Shown: positions 26,166 through 35,506 of the stretch, in pieces
Layout: each line of letters opens with the position of its first letter
Position numbering within the stretch: position 1 is the first letter of the stretch
Source: JAQUBU01 sp036677685
GTDB taxonomy: Bacteria; Bacillota; Syntrophomonadia; Syntrophomonadales; Syntrophomonadaceae
Length of the DNA: 64,000 nt
Assembly: GCA_036677685.1 (NCBI GenBank)
Contig: JAVBWA010000043.1
Span: 86,444 to 150,443 of the forward strand
Reading direction: 5' to 3'
The notes under the pieces: generated by a model
The model's database searches: none
Seen by the model: only the letters and a program-made list of their open reading frames with translations
What the model was told of the DNA's origin: nothing
Position numbers and translations under genes: made by a program

Positions 26166-29100
26166 GTGCTGAAAAATGAAGAATTCATCCAAAACTTTCT
26201 AGAAGAAGCCAAGATCCATGTTGAAACAGTTGAAAACGGGCTGTTAAATATGGATCTGGAAGCCATAGATTCAGAGCATATCAATACCATCTTCCGGGCT
26301 GTGCACAGCATGAAAGGCAGTGCCGGCTTCTTTAATCTAAATAAGATCGTTGAACTTTCACATTGCATGGAAAACCTGTTTGGGGAAATTCGCAATGGTA
26401 ATATGAATTTAAACACCGTAATGGTTGATATTCTACTTTCTGCCAATGACTGCTTGAAGAGCATGGTGGACGATGTTTTGCTCAGTGAAAACTTCGATAT
26501 TTCAGATCATGTCGATGCTATTTCGAATTTCCTTCAAGGAAGTGCCCAGATCGCTGCTTCTTCGGACTGTCACATTACTTCCGGTATTGCGGCCAGCCGA
26601 TATGAAACCGGCAACCCCATGATAAAAGCCAAGATGGATCTAATAGCCGACGCGATAAAACACGGGCATACATATTACCTGCTGCAAGCCAGGTTGCATG
26701 AAGATTTTCTTAAAAACGGCAAAAATCCATTGAAACTTATTCAATCTATCAAATCAATCGGACAGTTTATAGATTTTAAAGCTGGTTTTATCGAAACCGA
26801 AGATGATCTTGGCGATCTTTTAATGGAGTTTTATTTTACCAGTGTATTGCAAAAAGACTTTCTAAATGATGCCCTGGAGATTCCCGAAGATAAGATATTT
26901 GAATTAGCTTTTGAATTGGAATCGGAAGATGAAATGGGATCACAAGATGAAGCAACTGCTGAAGAAGTCCCGGCTGTAGATAAGCCCGGGAAGACAACAG
27001 ACCCGGATAAACCGGCTGAAAGCGATAAAACCATAGAGACAACGGCTCGAAAAAGTCCTGCACTTGTTGCTGAAGACAGTATCCGGGTGCATGTTTCACT
27101 GCTCAATGATTTATTAAACCTGGCCAGTGAAATGGTCCTGGGCAGAAACCAACTGCTGCGAACTATGGAAGGACATCGCAAAAGCATAATGGGGATAGAT
27201 CCGGTTCTGCAAAATATTGATCATATAACTACCGAACTGCAGGAAAAGGTTATGCAGACCAGAATGCAGCCCATAGCCAATGTCTTTAATAAATTTCCCC
27301 GCATTATCAGGGAGTTGGCCAGAAAACTGGGCAAGGAAATAGACTTGAAGCTGGAAGGCAGTGAAGTCGAGCTCGACAAATCGATTATCGAGGCAATCGG
27401 CGACCCTTTGACGCATTTAATCAGAAATGCGGCTGATCACGGATTGGAGACTCCGGATATTCGGGAGAATATCGGTAAGCCCCGCAAAGGCACAGTTATA
27501 ATGAAAGCTTATCATGAGGGCGGATATGTAAATATTGATGTTATAGACGATGGAGCCGGTATCGACCCGGAAAAGATTAAGAACAAGGCTCTGGAAAAAG
27601 GGCTTGTTTACAACAGCGACCTTGCAGTTATGGGAGAACAGGAGATTTTTCAGCTTCTATTCAAACCGGGTTTTTCCACCGCGGATAAAATTACTGATGT
27701 TTCCGGCCGGGGAGTAGGCATGGATGTAGTAAAGACCAATATCGAGCAATTGGGCGGGAGTATTGAGGTTTTTTCAACTCTATCGCAAGGCACTACTTTC
27801 CGCTTGCTGCTTCCGCTGACCCTGGCCATCATTCCTTCACTTATTGTTCAGGTCGAAAATCAGAGATTTGCGCTGCCTCAGGCCAATCTGCAGGAAATAG
27901 TCAGAATAAAACCGGACCAAATAATACATAAAATTGAATTTATAAATAATGCCGAGGTCTTAAGATTAAGAGGGGGACTTTTGCCGATTGTACATTTGGC
28001 CGATGTGCTGGGTTTACCCCGAACTTATACCGATGAAACCTCGAATCAGAAAAGGCCGGAAAAACGGAAGACCATTCTTGGTTATGAATTTAGTAATCCT
28101 GAGTTGGAAGATGTTGAACATGGGGCTCAACCCAAGATTTATACCAGAAATATTAATAAAGTAATTAGAATTTTGGTGATTAAAATTGGTTCGCGGAAAT
28201 TGGGGATCGTAGTTGATGCCATCTATGGCAGTGAAGAAATTCTGGTTAAACCCCTCTCTTCTTTCATAAATGATTGCCGCTGTTATTCAGGGGTAACTAT
28301 TATGGGGGACGGCAAAACAGCATTGATACTGGACCCCGAAGGAATTATCGTAAAAGCCAACCTCCGGTTTAATGAGGGTAACACTGAAAAACCGGAAATA
28401 AACATTGATGAAGAAATAAACAATCTGGGTGAACTGCAGAATTTATTGCTTTTTAATTGTTCGGGTCCGGAAACCCTGGCAATTGATTTATTCATGGTCT
28501 CGCGGGTGGAGGAGATTGAGGCCAGCGATATTGAACGGATTGGTGACCGGGAATATATCAAATTCAGACAGGATTCCCTGCGGGTTATTCACCCCGAAGA
28601 TTTCCTTCCGATTAATAAGCAGGAAATTTGCGGGAATCGCAAATGCTATGTAATTATACCCAAGCTGGTAACCAATCCTATGGGGATCATCGCAGAAAGA
28701 ATCGATGACACCATCCAGCAAAAAATTACGCTTAACCAGGAAGGCATTACCGGTAAAGGGCTGGTGGGCTCAAGTATAATAAACGATAAGATTGTGCTCT
28801 TATTAAACATATACGAACTTTTTGAAATGGCTGACCCGGAGCATTATACCACGCACAAAATCTCTAATAATAATAAGCACCGGGTTTTGGTCGTAGAAGA
28901 CACCCCGTTTTTTCAAAAGCTGGAAAAGGATTATCTTGAGGAAGCCGGTTATCAGGTATTGACTGCTAATCATGGCCGGGAAGCCTGGCAGATTCTGCAG
29001 GAGAACCAGGTGGATGCGGTGGTCTGCGATGTTCAAATGCCGGTTATGAACGGATTGGAACTGGTCAAGCGAATCAGAGCCGACAAAAGCCTGGCTGATT

Positions 29101-29252
29101 TGCCGGTTATGGCATTGACCTCTATGACTGGAGAACTGCAAAAAAAGGAAGGATTGAATGCCGGCTTTGACATGTACGAGTTTAAACTGGATAAGACGCA
29201 GCTATTAAACATGCTGGGCAGCATGCTGGAAAAAGGGAGGAATGTTGTCTGA
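26166..29252 (+). CDS. cheA: Hybrid chemotaxis histidine kinase CheA with two CheW-like domains and C-terminal receiver
   Basis: About 1028 residues. GTG 26166 lies seven bases after GAGGTGG; ATG 26160 is in frame but only one base from that site. An Hpt domain (about 1-110) carries the phospho-histidine in FRAVHSMKGSAGFF. Dimerisation helices follow from about 305 (LLNDLLNLASEMVLGRNQLL), and the ATPase domain has the N-box LTHLIRNAADHGLE, DDGAGIDPEK and GRGVGMDVV. One CheW domain lies around 545-750 and a second CheW-like part around 780-900. A receiver (from about 903) has LVVEDTPFF and CDVQMPVMNG. Standard CheA has one CheW domain and no receiver, so this is the hybrid type seen in alternative chemosensory systems. 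Confidence 0.92.
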   Translation: MLKNEEFIQNFLEEAKIHVETVENGLLNMDLEAIDSEHINTIFRAVHSMKGSAGFFNLNKIVELSHCMENLFGEIRNGNMNLNTVMVDILLSANDCLKSMVDDVLLSENFDISDHVDAISNFLQGSAQIAASSDCHITSGIAASRYETGNPMIKAKMDLIADAIKHGHTYYLLQARLHEDFLKNGKNPLKLIQSIKSIGQFIDFKAGFIETEDDLGDLLMEFYFTSVLQKDFLNDALEIPEDKIFELAFELESEDEMGSQDEATAEEVPAVDKPGKTTDPDKPAESDKTIETTARKSPALVAEDSIRVHVSLLNDLLNLASEMVLGRNQLLRTMEGHRKSIMGIDPVLQNIDHITTELQEKVMQTRMQPIANVFNKFPRIIRELARKLGKEIDLKLEGSEVELDKSIIEAIGDPLTHLIRNAADHGLETPDIRENIGKPRKGTVIMKAYHEGGYVNIDVIDDGAGIDPEKIKNKALEKGLVYNSDLAVMGEQEIFQLLFKPGFSTADKITDVSGRGVGMDVVKTNIEQLGGSIEVFSTLSQGTTFRLLLPLTLAIIPSLIVQVENQRFALPQANLQEIVRIKPDQIIHKIEFINNAEVLRLRGGLLPIVHLADVLGLPRTYTDETSNQKRPEKRKTILGYEFSNPELEDVEHGAQPKIYTRNINKVIRILVIKIGSRKLGIVVDAIYGSEEILVKPLSSFINDCRCYSGVTIMGDGKTALILDPEGIIVKANLRFNEGNTEKPEINIDEEINNLGELQNLLLFNCSGPETLAIDLFMVSRVEEIEASDIERIGDREYIKFRQDSLRVIHPEDFLPINKQEICGNRKCYVIIPKLVTNPMGIIAERIDDTIQQKITLNQEGITGKGLVGSSIINDKIVLLLNIYELFEMADPEHYTTHKISNNNKHRVLVVEDTPFFQKLEKDYLEEAGYQVLTANHGREAWQILQENQVDAVVCDVQMPVMNGLELVKRIRADKSLADLPVMALTSMTGELQKKEGLNAGFDMYEFKLDKTQLLNMLGSMLEKGRNVV

Positions 29253-29677
29253 GCGGAAAGGTATTATCGTTTTACATAAATGACAGCTTGCTGGGAATCG
29301 ACATTGTGCTTATCCGGGAAATAAATCGAAATGTCGAATATACCTCGGTTCCCGGCGCCAAGCCTTATATAGTCGGGTTGTTTAATATGCGGGGTCAAGT
29401 GGTTACTTTGTTTGATCTGGCCATGCTTATAGGTCTGGGTCAGGAACAGGAGATCGATAGAAGCACTTGTATAATCCTTAAAGCACCTGCCAATGATCCC
29501 AACCAGATAGGGTTCCTAATCGACAAACCTGGCGATGTTATTGACCTGGAACAGGAAGAATGCGAAATTCCACCGGCCAACGTAGTCGGTCTGGAAGGCG
29601 AGTATATTAGTCAAGTGGTAAAACTAAAAGATAAACTGTTGATTATTCTGGACCCTGAAAAGATATTTAAAGCCTAA
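29249..29677 (+). CDS. cheW: CheW coupling protein, apparently with a CTG start
   Basis: The CheW fold is clear: LLGIDIVLIREINRNVEYT, GLFNMRGQVVTLFDLAMLIGL and VVKLKDKLLIILDPEKIF. The first ATG/GTG/TTG in frame is TTG 29288, which would remove the first beta strand (GKVLSFYIND). The frame upstream has no standard start. The CTG at 29249 overlaps the cheA stop (CTGA) and follows GGGAGG by eight bases, giving a complete 142-residue protein, the usual length. CheW bridges CheA and the receptors. Confidence 0.85.
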   Translation: MSGKVLSFYINDSLLGIDIVLIREINRNVEYTSVPGAKPYIVGLFNMRGQVVTLFDLAMLIGLGQEQEIDRSTCIILKAPANDPNQIGFLIDKPGDVIDLEQEECEIPPANVVGLEGEYISQVVKLKDKLLIILDPEKIFKA

Positions 29678-29693
29678 TCGCAATTTTAAATCT

Positions 29694-29883
29694 TACGAGG
29701 TGAAAAGATGTTCCCCGCTTCTTTAAGCGGCCGGGTTCTTATTAACATAACAGGCGGCGTGTTCTAATCCCGCGCCTCGTCGCAGCGGTGTGTTGCCCCC
29801 TACGGGGACCACTTATATTGATTCCCTTCGGGAATGATTAATTTGTGTTGAAACTGCTTCGCAGTTTCTTCCGATACTTAAAA
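29694..29883 (+). repeat. Dispersed structured element, copy 6 (full form)
   Basis: Starts TACGAGGTG and ends ACTTAAA, 16 bases after cheW. Full set of hairpins, with a TTCG loop in the last one. The two TGTGTTG repeats that border the removable module are at 29789-29795 and 29844-29850. Confidence 0.9.
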
Positions 29884-29924
29884 GCAGTTCAGGAAATATT
29901 AAAAAGATTACAGGGTGTTGTTAA

Positions 29925-30314
29925 ATGAAACGAAAAATTCTCTCAGTGGACGATTCCGCCATTGCCCGCCTTATGATTAAAAATGGTGTGGAAGCCATGG
30001 GCTACGAATTGTTAGAAGCCTCTGATGGTCAGGAGGGACTGGTGGTATTAACCAAACATAGTCTGGAAATAGCGCTTATCCTTTTGGACTGGAGCATGCC
30101 CGGTATGAATGGATTGGAGTTTTTAGGTATTGTTAAAGCCGATACCCGCTATCGGGACATTCCTGTTATGGTGGTTACTACCGAAAGCGAGAAGGCCGCA
30201 ATAATAAAAGCGGTGCGTTTAGGTGTAGTCAATTACCTGCTTAAACCGTTTGATCAGGAAGAACTGAAAAAGAAAATCACTGCTTGTTTGAAGATGACTA
30301 ATCCGAATTTGTAA
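29925..30314 (+). CDS. cheY: CheY-type response regulator (first of two)
   Basis: A 129-residue single receiver domain. The acidic pair is in LSVDDSAIARL, the phospho-acceptor in LLDWSMPGMNG, the conserved Thr in VVTTESEK and the Lys in YLLKPFDQ. There is no output domain. It is about two thirds identical by eye to the CheY at 32511, a duplication within the operon. It is flanked by element copies 6 and 7. Confidence 0.93.
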   Translation: MKRKILSVDDSAIARLMIKNGVEAMGYELLEASDGQEGLVVLTKHSLEIALILLDWSMPGMNGLEFLGIVKADTRYRDIPVMVVTTESEKAAIIKAVRLGVVNYLLKPFDQEELKKKITACLKMTNPNL

Positions 30315-30340
30315 AACCACCATAGCCCGGTATTTGATAT

Positions 30341-30532
30341 AGCGAGGCGAAAAGATGTCCCCCGCTTCTTTAAGTTGCCGGAGTTCTATTAACAAAACAA
30401 AGCAGCAGGTTCAAATTTCCCGCCTCGTTGCAGCGGTGTGTTGCCCCCTACGGGGACCACTTATATTGATTCCCTTCGGGAATGATCAAATTGTGTTGAA
30501 ACTACTCCGCAGTTTCTTCCGATTGCTTAGAA
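30341..30532 (+). repeat. Dispersed structured element, copy 7 (full form)
   Basis: Starts AGCGAGGCG, 26 bases after cheY, and ends at GATTGCTTAGAA, 16 bases before cheB. All four stems are present; the outer stem has one G-U pair. Confidence 0.9.
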
Positions 30533-30548
30533 AAGGATTGATTAGGTA

Positions 30549-31652
30549 GTGGAAAAACTCAAGGTTCTCATTATAGATGACGACGTCATGAAGAGAAAAG
30601 AGATAGGGGAGATAGTTGAAAACACCGGCATGGCGAATGTGCTCAAAGCTTCCAGCAGCGCGTCTCTGGCCCTGGAATGGCTTGAGCGTAATGAAGTTCA
30701 GGTAATATTGCTTGATGCGGTGATCACCGGGGAAAGCAGCCTGGAAACATTGAAAACAATTAAAGACCAATATACTTCCATAGAAGTTATTCTGGTCAGT
30801 GACGGCACCCCGAAAAGCGCGGAAATAACTCTGGAGGGGTTAAAAAGCGGAGCACTGGATTTTATAAAAATAGTAGCCGGTGCCGATACCCGCAATGAAG
30901 GTTTGAAAAATCAGCTTATTATTCTCTTTAGCCAGATTAAGATAAAAATGAACGCTCTTAAATCAGCTTCGCTTGCTCAGTCAGAAGAGCTCGATAATTT
31001 TACGGAAAGAAGCAAGACAGAGGCAAGCGGGATAATTAAACAGTTCGACCCTTTGCGTTGGACCCGTGCGGATATGGTACTTATCGCTGCATCAACCGGA
31101 GGCCCGATTGCACTGGAAATGGTTTGTAGCATGTTTCCCGCCGATTTCAATACTGCTATATTAATTGTGCAGCATATACCGCCGGAATTTACAGGAGCTA
31201 TGGTCGAATCGCTGGGCAGAAAATGTCTTATACCCATAACAGAAGGACAGGACTGCGATGTGATTTCACCCCATCATATTTATATTGCTCCGGGAGGAGT
31301 TCATATGGTAGTTGAACAAGGCAAATATGAAAAGAAGACCATAAGACTTATAAACACTCCTCATGTAAATGGGGTCAGACCGTCAGCCGATGTTTTGTTC
31401 AAATCTGTAGCCCAGGCTTATGAGGGATGTAATGTCCTGGCGGTAGTTTTGACCGGCATGGGCAACGATGGCATGTCGGGGATTGCCGAATTGAAAAAGA
31501 AATGCAACTGCTTTTGCATCGCTCAGAGTGAAGAAAGCTGTGTTGTTTACGGGATGCCAAGATCTGTCAATGAAGCGGGCCTGGCTGATGAAGTAATTGA
31601 CTTGAAGGAAATTACCCCGCGGATATGTAAAATCGCAGCGGGGAGGAGTTGA
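30549..31652 (+). CDS. cheB: CheB receptor methylesterase/deamidase
   Basis: 367 residues from GTG 30549 with AAAGGA upstream. The receiver (1-120) has VLIIDDDVMKR and an acceptor in LLDAVITG, where the usual Met-Pro after the Asp is replaced by Val-Ile, a small divergence. The esterase domain (from about 175) has the catalytic Ser in ASTGGPIAL, His in VQHIPPEFTG and Asp in LTGMGNDGMSG. It removes methyl groups from the MCPs encoded downstream. cheR follows six bases later. Confidence 0.93.
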   Translation: MEKLKVLIIDDDVMKRKEIGEIVENTGMANVLKASSSASLALEWLERNEVQVILLDAVITGESSLETLKTIKDQYTSIEVILVSDGTPKSAEITLEGLKSGALDFIKIVAGADTRNEGLKNQLIILFSQIKIKMNALKSASLAQSEELDNFTERSKTEASGIIKQFDPLRWTRADMVLIAASTGGPIALEMVCSMFPADFNTAILIVQHIPPEFTGAMVESLGRKCLIPITEGQDCDVISPHHIYIAPGGVHMVVEQGKYEKKTIRLINTPHVNGVRPSADVLFKSVAQAYEGCNVLAVVLTGMGNDGMSGIAELKKKCNCFCIAQSEESCVVYGMPRSVNEAGLADEVIDLKEITPRICKIAAGRS

Positions 31653-31658
31653 TAACGC

Positions 31659-32507
31659 ATGAAATACAGCCTGTCTCCCCGGGAGTTTGCCCTGTGGCAG
31701 AAATATATCGAAGAACATTCCGGGATCGAATTGGGAGAAGAGAAAGCCTACTTTATTGAAAGCAGACTATCCGGGTTGTTGGAAAGCTATTCTCTGAGCA
31801 GTTATGAGGAACTGTTCTACAAAACATACAGCAGAAAAGACCTTGTATTTACCAGGCAGGTTTTAGATGCCATAACCACTAACGAAACCTTCTGGTTCAG
31901 GGACAAGACCCCCTGGTACATAATGGAGGATTTACTCCTGCCGCAATACATCAGAGAAATGCAGGAGGGCCGGCGAATTAATGTCCGGATATGGAGCTGT
32001 GCCTGTTCTTCCGGACAGGAGCCATATTCCATTGCTATGTCGATTGACAGTTTTCTGAGAAAAAACGGACCTGGCAACATCGGATTGGAACGTTTTCAAA
32101 TAATGGCTACTGATTTGTCGGGATCGATACTGGATTTAGCCATAAGCGGCCGATACGACAGCGTATCAATGGAAAGAGGTCTGGAGCCGGCAATGATCGA
32201 CCGATATTTTACCAAGGAAGGAACCCGGTGGTCTATCAGTGAACAAATCAAGCGAGCGGTTGATTTCCGGCAGTTCAATCTGAAAACCGAACCCACATAT
32301 AGCCGGTACTATGATGTTATTTTTTGCCGCAATGTTTTGATCTATTTTTCAGAGCTAGCCAAAGAAAATATACTGCATAAAATTGTCAATGCCTTAAAGC
32401 CACAGGGAGTGCTCTTTATAGGCTCGTCGGAAATCATTAAAGACGCTTCCGGGAGCTTGGAAATGGATACATACAAAGACGGAGTATATTTTAGGTTGAA
32501 AGGATGA
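31659..32507 (+). CDS. cheR: CheR receptor methyltransferase
   Basis: 282 residues. An N-terminal helical domain (SPREFALWQKYIEEHSGIELG) is followed by a SAM-binding domain with IWSCACSSGQEPYSIAM, the acidic ATDLSGSILDLA and FCRNVLIYFSE. It uses S-adenosylmethionine to methylate receptor glutamates and works against CheB. It sits between cheB and a second cheY. Confidence 0.95.
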   Translation: MKYSLSPREFALWQKYIEEHSGIELGEEKAYFIESRLSGLLESYSLSSYEELFYKTYSRKDLVFTRQVLDAITTNETFWFRDKTPWYIMEDLLLPQYIREMQEGRRINVRIWSCACSSGQEPYSIAMSIDSFLRKNGPGNIGLERFQIMATDLSGSILDLAISGRYDSVSMERGLEPAMIDRYFTKEGTRWSISEQIKRAVDFRQFNLKTEPTYSRYYDVIFCRNVLIYFSELAKENILHKIVNALKPQGVLFIGSSEIIKDASGSLEMDTYKDGVYFRLKG

Positions 32508-32510
32508 GAG

Positions 32511-32891
32511 ATGATGGGAAAGATTTTATCGGTAGATGATTCGGCCATCGTGCGCATCATGATCAAAAAAGGTGTGGAGGCTATGGGTTATCAATGCTTG
32601 GAAGCCTCCGACGGGCAAGAAGCCCTGGAAGTACTGGGTCGGGAATACAAAGAAGTATCTCTTATTCTTCTAGATTGGAACATGCCCGGCATGAATGGCA
32701 TGGAGTTTCTAAACATAATAAAAGCCGATATCCGATACAAAGGAATTCCGGTTATGATGGTTACCACCGAGAGCGAGAAGGCTTCAATAGTTAAAGCCAT
32801 TCAATCAGGAGTGAGCAACTATATGCTCAAGCCATTCACTGAAGAAGATATGAAAAAGAAGATAATAGCTTGTCTGGGGGGGAGGAAATAA
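32511..32891 (+). CDS. cheY: CheY-type response regulator (second of two)
   Basis: 126 residues: LSVDDSAIVRI, LLDWNMPGMNG, MVTTESEK and YMLKPFTEE. It is very similar to the protein at 29925, with the same motif text GVEAMGY and EASDGQE, indicating a local duplication. A two-CheY arrangement with a CheX-like phosphatase next door could allow one CheY to act as a phosphate sink. This is inference. Confidence 0.93.
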   Translation: MMGKILSVDDSAIVRIMIKKGVEAMGYQCLEASDGQEALEVLGREYKEVSLILLDWNMPGMNGMEFLNIIKADIRYKGIPVMMVTTESEKASIVKAIQSGVSNYMLKPFTEEDMKKKIIACLGGRK

Positions 32892-32897
32892 TCGCCT

Positions 32898-33395
32898 ATG
32901 AAGTCTCAAGATCAGATATATGATGAAATCGAAAGCAAATTGAAAACCGGCTTCCTGAATCAAACGGTAATTGAGGTCGTACAGAATATAACGACTCAGT
33001 GTGTATCCGAAGTGGGGGTGAAGGATACTGAAAACCAAATGTTCTGCCAGTCATATATATCATCGATCTTGTTTATGACCGGCCCGGTCAATATGGCTCT
33101 CATTATCGGCATGCCAATTCAGGATGCCAGTGATATAATATGCAGCCTTACCGGAATGGGGGCGGAACAAGTACAGGGAGAAAACATGTTTGACATTGTC
33201 AATGAAATTGCCAATATGGTATCCGGGCGAATTAAAGCCGTGCTTAATCAGATGGGTTATGTTTATGCAAATTCACACGCTTTCACGGTTTTTGGCGAAG
33301 ATTACAATATTTTTAATCGCAGCAGGATCAAGAGTATTATAAAAAAATATCGATCCACTTATCTGGAAGTAACCGTTCGCATCTTGTCTTTATAG
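32898..33395 (+). CDS. CheX-like CheY phosphatase
   Basis: 165 residues of the CheC/CheX/FliY phosphatase family. The catalytic E-x-x-N type motif is visible in FDIVNEIANMVSGRIKAVL (Glu and Asn three apart). The family's strand GPVNMALIIGMP and the helical repeat are also present. It dephosphorylates CheY~P in related systems. It lies six bases after cheY. Confidence 0.85.
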   Translation: MKSQDQIYDEIESKLKTGFLNQTVIEVVQNITTQCVSEVGVKDTENQMFCQSYISSILFMTGPVNMALIIGMPIQDASDIICSLTGMGAEQVQGENMFDIVNEIANMVSGRIKAVLNQMGYVYANSHAFTVFGEDYNIFNRSRIKSIIKKYRSTYLEVTVRILSL

Positions 33396-33402
33396 AGGGG
33401 GA

Positions 33403-35433
33403 ATGGCATTGTCTAAAATACTGAACAACATGAAGGTGGAAAAGAAACTTGGATTAATGGTGGTTTTATTTCTCATCGGATTTCTGGCATTCACAACGGC
33501 GAGCTATATAGGCTTAAATACGGTAAAAGTCAAAGGACCGATATACAACAATATTATAGAAGGAAATGATCTGATAGCCGATATACTGCCTCCGCCCTCC
33601 TACATAATAGAATCGTACCTGCTGGTTCAGCAGATGGTTAACGAAACCGACAGCACCAAAATAAATGAGATGATAAATCGCAGCGTTGCTTTAAAAAAGG
33701 ATTATGAAGAGCGTCATGCATACTGGGAGCAAAACCTGGCTAACGGTACTCTGAAGGATATTATAGTGGAACAAGCCTACCAACCGGCTATGGAGTTTTA
33801 TAATATCAGGGACAACGAGTTCATTCCGGTGGTCAGAAGCGGTGACCATCAAAAGGCAGCTGCACTGGCTGATGGACTCCTGCGGGAGAAATATGAGGAA
33901 CACCGGGCTAAAATTGACGAGGCAGTCAAGCTGGCCCGTGAGAAAAACCTTCAGGAAGAAAAAAACGCCCAGGATCAAGTTGCAAACGTTACCTGGGTTC
34001 TGGTGGTATTGGGAGTATTAATCTTTTTTATTACTATTTACATGTGGAACAAAATTAAACAGAGTTTCAGTCCTTTATTGCAGGTCACCGAAATTTTGCA
34101 GGATATTTCTGCAGGCGGAGGGGATCTTACCCACCGGATAAATTTCGATACTGAAGATGAAATAGGCGACATGGCAAGATATTTTAACGCTTTCATCAAA
34201 AAGGTAGGAGACATAGTAAGCAGCATATATAATACCACTGTAGAACTGGGGCAATCATCCGGCAATCTGGCTCTGGTTTCAAAAGATATGGCCGACAACA
34301 GTGAGAAAGCCAATCAAAAAATCAGTTTTACCTCTGCCGCAGTCAACAATATAAACACCAGTATTGACAACCTGGCTGGATCGATCGGCAGCACCAGCGG
34401 AAATATCAATATGATAGCCACGGCGGTTGAAGAAATGTCAGGGACCACCAGAAATCTGGCGTCAGCTTCCGAACAAACCGCTGCATCCGTTTCCCAGGTT
34501 AGCGAACTGGCTTCAAATATGTCCAAAAGTATTGGCACCCTTTCCGAGTCATCCCGGGATGTTTCCGCGCTGGTCAGCAATGTTGCCACAGCAGTAAAAG
34601 AAATCAATATCTCCCTGAATGAAATAAACCGTAATTGTGAGCGCTCTATTCATATTACCGCCGATGCCAGCGAGAAAGCCGGCGACACCAATGCCATAAT
34701 AACCAAACTGGACAGTTCCTCCAAACAAATAGAAAAGATCATTAATGTAATAAACGATATTGCCGACCAGACCAACATGCTTGCACTCAACGCGGCGATT
34801 GAAGCGGCGGGAGCAGGAGAAGCCGGAAAAGGCTTTGCTGTTGTTGCCAATGAAGTCAAGGAACTTGCCAAGCAAACCGCTGAAGCAACTGAAGAAATTG
34901 GACAGCAGATTGAAAACATGCAGTTCAATATGGCAGGAGCGGTAAAGGCAGTGGAGACCATTACCGAGGTTATAAATGAGATAAATGTGATAACCAACAC
35001 CATAGCCGCAGCGGTAACCGAACAATCCGCCTCAACTGGAGAGATTCTCAATGCAGTGGTTAAATCATCCGAACGGGTCAACCAAATAACCGGCGAGATC
35101 GGTGAAATTGCCACCAACTCGCAAAATACCGCTCGAAGCATTTTAGAGGCATCAAAAGGGATCAAAGAAATAGCCCGATCAGCTACCGAGATTTCAACCG
35201 CCTCCAATGAAGCCGCCAAGAATATTGATAAAGTTTCAGTTATGTTCCAAAATGTGGAGAAAGTCTCGGTTGAAGTTTCTCGTGAGTCAACGGCGGTAAC
35301 CGGAAGTTTGGACGAAGTAAACACTATGGCCTCTGCAGTGGCATCCGGCGCTATTAAGACCAGCGACTATGCCGACAATCTGGCTCGGATATCACAAAAG
35401 CTGGAGGAATTGGTCAAACAATTCAAGATTTAA
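33403..35433 (+). CDS. Methyl-accepting chemotaxis protein with extracytoplasmic domain
   Basis: 676 residues. Membrane segments at about 15-37 and 195-215 flank a helical extracytoplasmic sensor domain of about 155 residues of four-helix-bundle type. HAMP follows (about 216-270: LLQVTEILQDISAGGGDLTHRI). The signalling hairpin tip is at about 450-485 (DQTNMLALNAAIEAAGAGE). It ends without a C-terminal pentapeptide for CheR tethering. It is encoded directly after cheX and before a second receptor. Confidence 0.93.
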   Translation: MALSKILNNMKVEKKLGLMVVLFLIGFLAFTTASYIGLNTVKVKGPIYNNIIEGNDLIADILPPPSYIIESYLLVQQMVNETDSTKINEMINRSVALKKDYEERHAYWEQNLANGTLKDIIVEQAYQPAMEFYNIRDNEFIPVVRSGDHQKAAALADGLLREKYEEHRAKIDEAVKLAREKNLQEEKNAQDQVANVTWVLVVLGVLIFFITIYMWNKIKQSFSPLLQVTEILQDISAGGGDLTHRINFDTEDEIGDMARYFNAFIKKVGDIVSSIYNTTVELGQSSGNLALVSKDMADNSEKANQKISFTSAAVNNINTSIDNLAGSIGSTSGNINMIATAVEEMSGTTRNLASASEQTAASVSQVSELASNMSKSIGTLSESSRDVSALVSNVATAVKEINISLNEINRNCERSIHITADASEKAGDTNAIITKLDSSSKQIEKIINVINDIADQTNMLALNAAIEAAGAGEAGKGFAVVANEVKELAKQTAEATEEIGQQIENMQFNMAGAVKAVETITEVINEINVITNTIAAAVTEQSASTGEILNAVVKSSERVNQITGEIGEIATNSQNTARSILEASKGIKEIARSATEISTASNEAAKNIDKVSVMFQNVEKVSVEVSRESTAVTGSLDEVNTMASAVASGAIKTSDYADNLARISQKLEELVKQFKI

Positions 35434-35506
35434 AGATAGCTTAATATGGCGATAAAAACCAGTTAAGCCTGATAGCTGAATGGGCAGCTGAGCATGGGGG
35501 GAATTT

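Noticed and set aside
30355..30549. 64-residue frame between cheY and cheB
   Set aside because: It lies wholly inside dispersed element copy 7. Similar frames (such as 5210-5398) are also repeat-derived or shadows.
34650..35324. 224-residue frame antisense to the MCP gene
   Set aside because: The long alanine/serine-rich antisense frame is a shadow of the MCP coiled-coil codon pattern, with no ribosome site.
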